This document shows, one piece after another, positions 62,351 through 64,000 of a DNA stretch of 64,000 nucleotides. Below the pieces are notes generated by a model that saw only the letters and a program-made list of their open reading frames with translations, was not told the origin of the DNA and did no database searches. The stretch is from NCBI RefSeq assembly GCF_017104565.1, contig NZ_JAAGPD010000045.1:1-64000 (forward strand), given 5' to 3'. The position numbers were made by a program, and so were the translations under genes. The DNA is from Paraburkholderia sp. Tr-20389 (GTDB lineage Bacteria; Pseudomonadota; Gammaproteobacteria; Burkholderiales; Burkholderiaceae). Each line of letters starts with the position of its first letter. The first letter of the stretch is position 1.

Positions 62351-64000
62351 ATGCCTGAAGAACAGAACCTGGAAGGTAAGACCCTGCTATTGGTTGACGG
62401 TTCGAGTTATCTGTACCGGGCCTACCATGCGATGCCTGATTTGCGCGGTCCCGATGGCGGGCCAACCGGGGCGCTCTACGGGATCATCAACATGCTGCGC
62501 CGTATGCGCAAGGAGGTTACGGCAGAGTATAGCGCGTGCGTGTTCGATGCCAAAGGCAAGACGTTTCGCGACGACTGGTATCCGCAGTACAAGGCGAACC
62601 GTCCGTCGATGCCCGAAGATCTCGCGAAGCAGATCGAGCCGATTCACGTCGCCGTGCGCTCGCTCGGCTGGCCGCTCCTGATGATCGACGGCGTCGAGGC
62701 CGACGACGTGATCGGCACGCTTGCCAAGCGCGCCGAGGCGCGTGGCATGAACGTGATCGTATCCACAGGGGACAAGGATCTGGCTCAGCTCGTGACGGAT
62801 CATGTCACCCTCATCAATACGATGACGAACGAGAAGCTCGACCGCGAAGGCGTCGTGGCGAAGTTCGGCGTGCCGCCCGAGCGCATCGTCGATTATCTGT
62901 CGCTGATCGGCGATACCGTCGACAACGTGCCCGGCGTCGAGAAATGCGGCCCGAAAACGGCGATCAAATGGCTCACGCAATTTGACACCCTCGATGGCAT
63001 CGTCGCACACGCAGACGAGATCAAAGGTGCGGTAGGAGACAATCTGCGACGTGCGCTCGACTTTCTGCCGATGGCGCGAAAGCTCGTCACGGTCGAAACG
63101 GATTGCGACCTGACGGAGCACGTGATCTCGTTCGAGGACACGCTTCCCACCCGGCCCGAAGCGCGCGAAGAACTGCGCGACGTGTTCACGCGTCATGGCT
63201 TCAAGACGTGGCTGCGCGAAGTCGAAATCGCAGATGCGGTCGAAGGGCCCGAAACCGACGTGCCGCCCGCGCCCACTGTCGAAGGCGACGGCGCGCGCGA
63301 GTACGACACCGTGCAGACGTGGGAGCAGTTCGACGCATGGCTCGCGAAGATCGACGCGGCCGGGATCACGTCGTTCGATACGGAAACGACGTCACTCGAT
63401 CCGATGGTCGCGCAGATCGTCGGCATTTCGATTGCGGTCGAAGCGGGCAAGGCGGCCTATATTCCCGTCGCGCATCGCGGGCCGGACGCACCCGTTCAGT
63501 TGCCGCGCGACGAAGTGCTCGCAAAGCTCAAACCGTGGCTCGAAAGCCGCGACAAAAAGAAAGTCGGCCAGCATCTGAAGTACGACGAGCAGGTGCTCGC
63601 GAACTACGGCATTACGATGGACGGCATCGAGCACGACACGCTGTTGCAGTCGTACGTGCTCGAATCGCATCGTCCGCACGACATGGACAACCTCGCGCTG
63701 CGTCATCTCGGCCTGAAGACGATCAAGTACGAGGACGTGGCGGGCAAGGGCGCATCGCAGATCGGTTTCGATGAAGTGGCGCTGGACAAGGCCTCCGAAT
63801 ACGCAGCCGAAGATGCCGACATCACGTTGCGCCTGCATCAGGCGCTGTATCCGCAGATCGCTGCCGAAGTGCCGCTCGATCACGTGTACCGCAACATCGA
63901 AGTGCCGACGTCGCGTGTCCTGCGCAAGATGGAGCGCAACGGCGTGCTGATCGACGTCGAAAAGCTGCGCGTGCAAAGCAACGAGATCGCGACGCGTCTC
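62351..64000 (+). CDS. polA: DNA polymerase I (N-terminal 550 residues; 3' end outside window)
   Basis: PolA fills gaps and removes RNA primers in replication and repair. The visible 550 residues hold the 5'-3' exonuclease domain (about 10-300: LLLVDGSSYLYRAYHAMPDL, MIDGVEADDVIGTLAK, VSTGDKDLAQLV, GDTVDNVPGV) and the 3'-5' exonuclease domain (about 325-510: SFDTETTSLDP, HLKYDEQVL, YAAEDADITLRL), which has all three Exo motifs, so proofreading seems intact. The polymerase domain begins at the end. The frame stays open to the window edge. ATG 62351. Confidence 0.97.
   Translation, partial: MPEEQNLEGKTLLLVDGSSYLYRAYHAMPDLRGPDGGPTGALYGIINMLRRMRKEVTAEYSACVFDAKGKTFRDDWYPQYKANRPSMPEDLAKQIEPIHVAVRSLGWPLLMIDGVEADDVIGTLAKRAEARGMNVIVSTGDKDLAQLVTDHVTLINTMTNEKLDREGVVAKFGVPPERIVDYLSLIGDTVDNVPGVEKCGPKTAIKWLTQFDTLDGIVAHADEIKGAVGDNLRRALDFLPMARKLVTVETDCDLTEHVISFEDTLPTRPEAREELRDVFTRHGFKTWLREVEIADAVEGPETDVPPAPTVEGDGAREYDTVQTWEQFDAWLAKIDAAGITSFDTETTSLDPMVAQIVGISIAVEAGKAAYIPVAHRGPDAPVQLPRDEVLAKLKPWLESRDKKKVGQHLKYDEQVLANYGITMDGIEHDTLLQSYVLESHRPHDMDNLALRHLGLKTIKYEDVAGKGASQIGFDEVALDKASEYAAEDADITLRLHQALYPQIAAEVPLDHVYRNIEVPTSRVLRKMERNGVLIDVEKLRVQSNEIATRL

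Overview
The window reads as chromosomal DNA of a Burkholderiaceae bacterium, most likely Burkholderia or Paraburkholderia. Support comes from the high GC content, the gene orders fimV-truA-trpF-trpB-methyltransferase-trpA-accD-folC-dedD-cvpA-purF-metZ and DUF2782-thrB-BPSS1780-type protein, and family-restricted small proteins such as the DUF3563 protein. No rRNA, tRNA, CRISPR array, transposase, integrase or phage gene was seen. The genus is an inference from gene content and cannot be fixed from one window.

Layout. 1-13054 (+): C-terminal part of fimV, then truA, trpF, trpB, an orphan DNA methyltransferase, trpA, accD, folC, a SPOR protein, cvpA, purF and metZ, a dense housekeeping run for tryptophan, fatty acid, folate, purine and methionine synthesis. 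13178-13828: first copy (A) of a 650-bp inverted-repeat element. 13856-17386: an AraC regulator, an FKBP isomerase, a degenerate histidine-kinase-like protein and a CNNM/CorC-type membrane protein. 17403-36577 (-): a complete alpha-glucan/trehalose cluster, glgE, treS-maltokinase fusion and glgB, then element copy B, then glgX, treZ, malQ and treY. Trehalose can feed glucan through maltose and maltose-1-phosphate (TreS/Mak, GlgE, GlgB). Glucan can be debranched (GlgX), rearranged (MalQ) or turned back into trehalose (TreY, TreZ). 37071-42000: a DUF1345 membrane protein and the three-gene FAD-glucose dehydrogenase complex (Tat subunit, FAD/3Fe-4S subunit, triheme cytochrome c). 42054-42801: element copy C with a duplicated end. 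42947-52426: a metallophosphatase, a RES-Xre toxin-antitoxin pair, small proteins, a LysR/tautomerase pair, molybdate regulation and uptake (modE; modABC), a PAP2 protein, a PHB-depolymerase-type esterase and a DUF3563 protein. 52469-64000: photolyase, ohr/ohrR, thrB cluster, AMP nucleosidase, a split chromate transporter with a LysR regulator, a LOG-family protein and the start of polA.

The least explained feature is the repeat family. Three 650-bp copies (A, B, C) each sit about 50-125 bp beyond a stop codon. Each is one imperfect palindrome with near-perfect ends and a 127-bp core: 24-28-bp inverted repeats around a spacer of exactly 79 bp in every copy. Relative to the surrounding arms the spacer is flipped in C compared with A and B. 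One core base pair has changed on both arms together (T-A to G-C). B has homogenised outer arms, and A and B differ by five units of a flanking hexanucleotide repeat. These are signs of a structured, recombining, non-coding element, and no protein in the window explains it.
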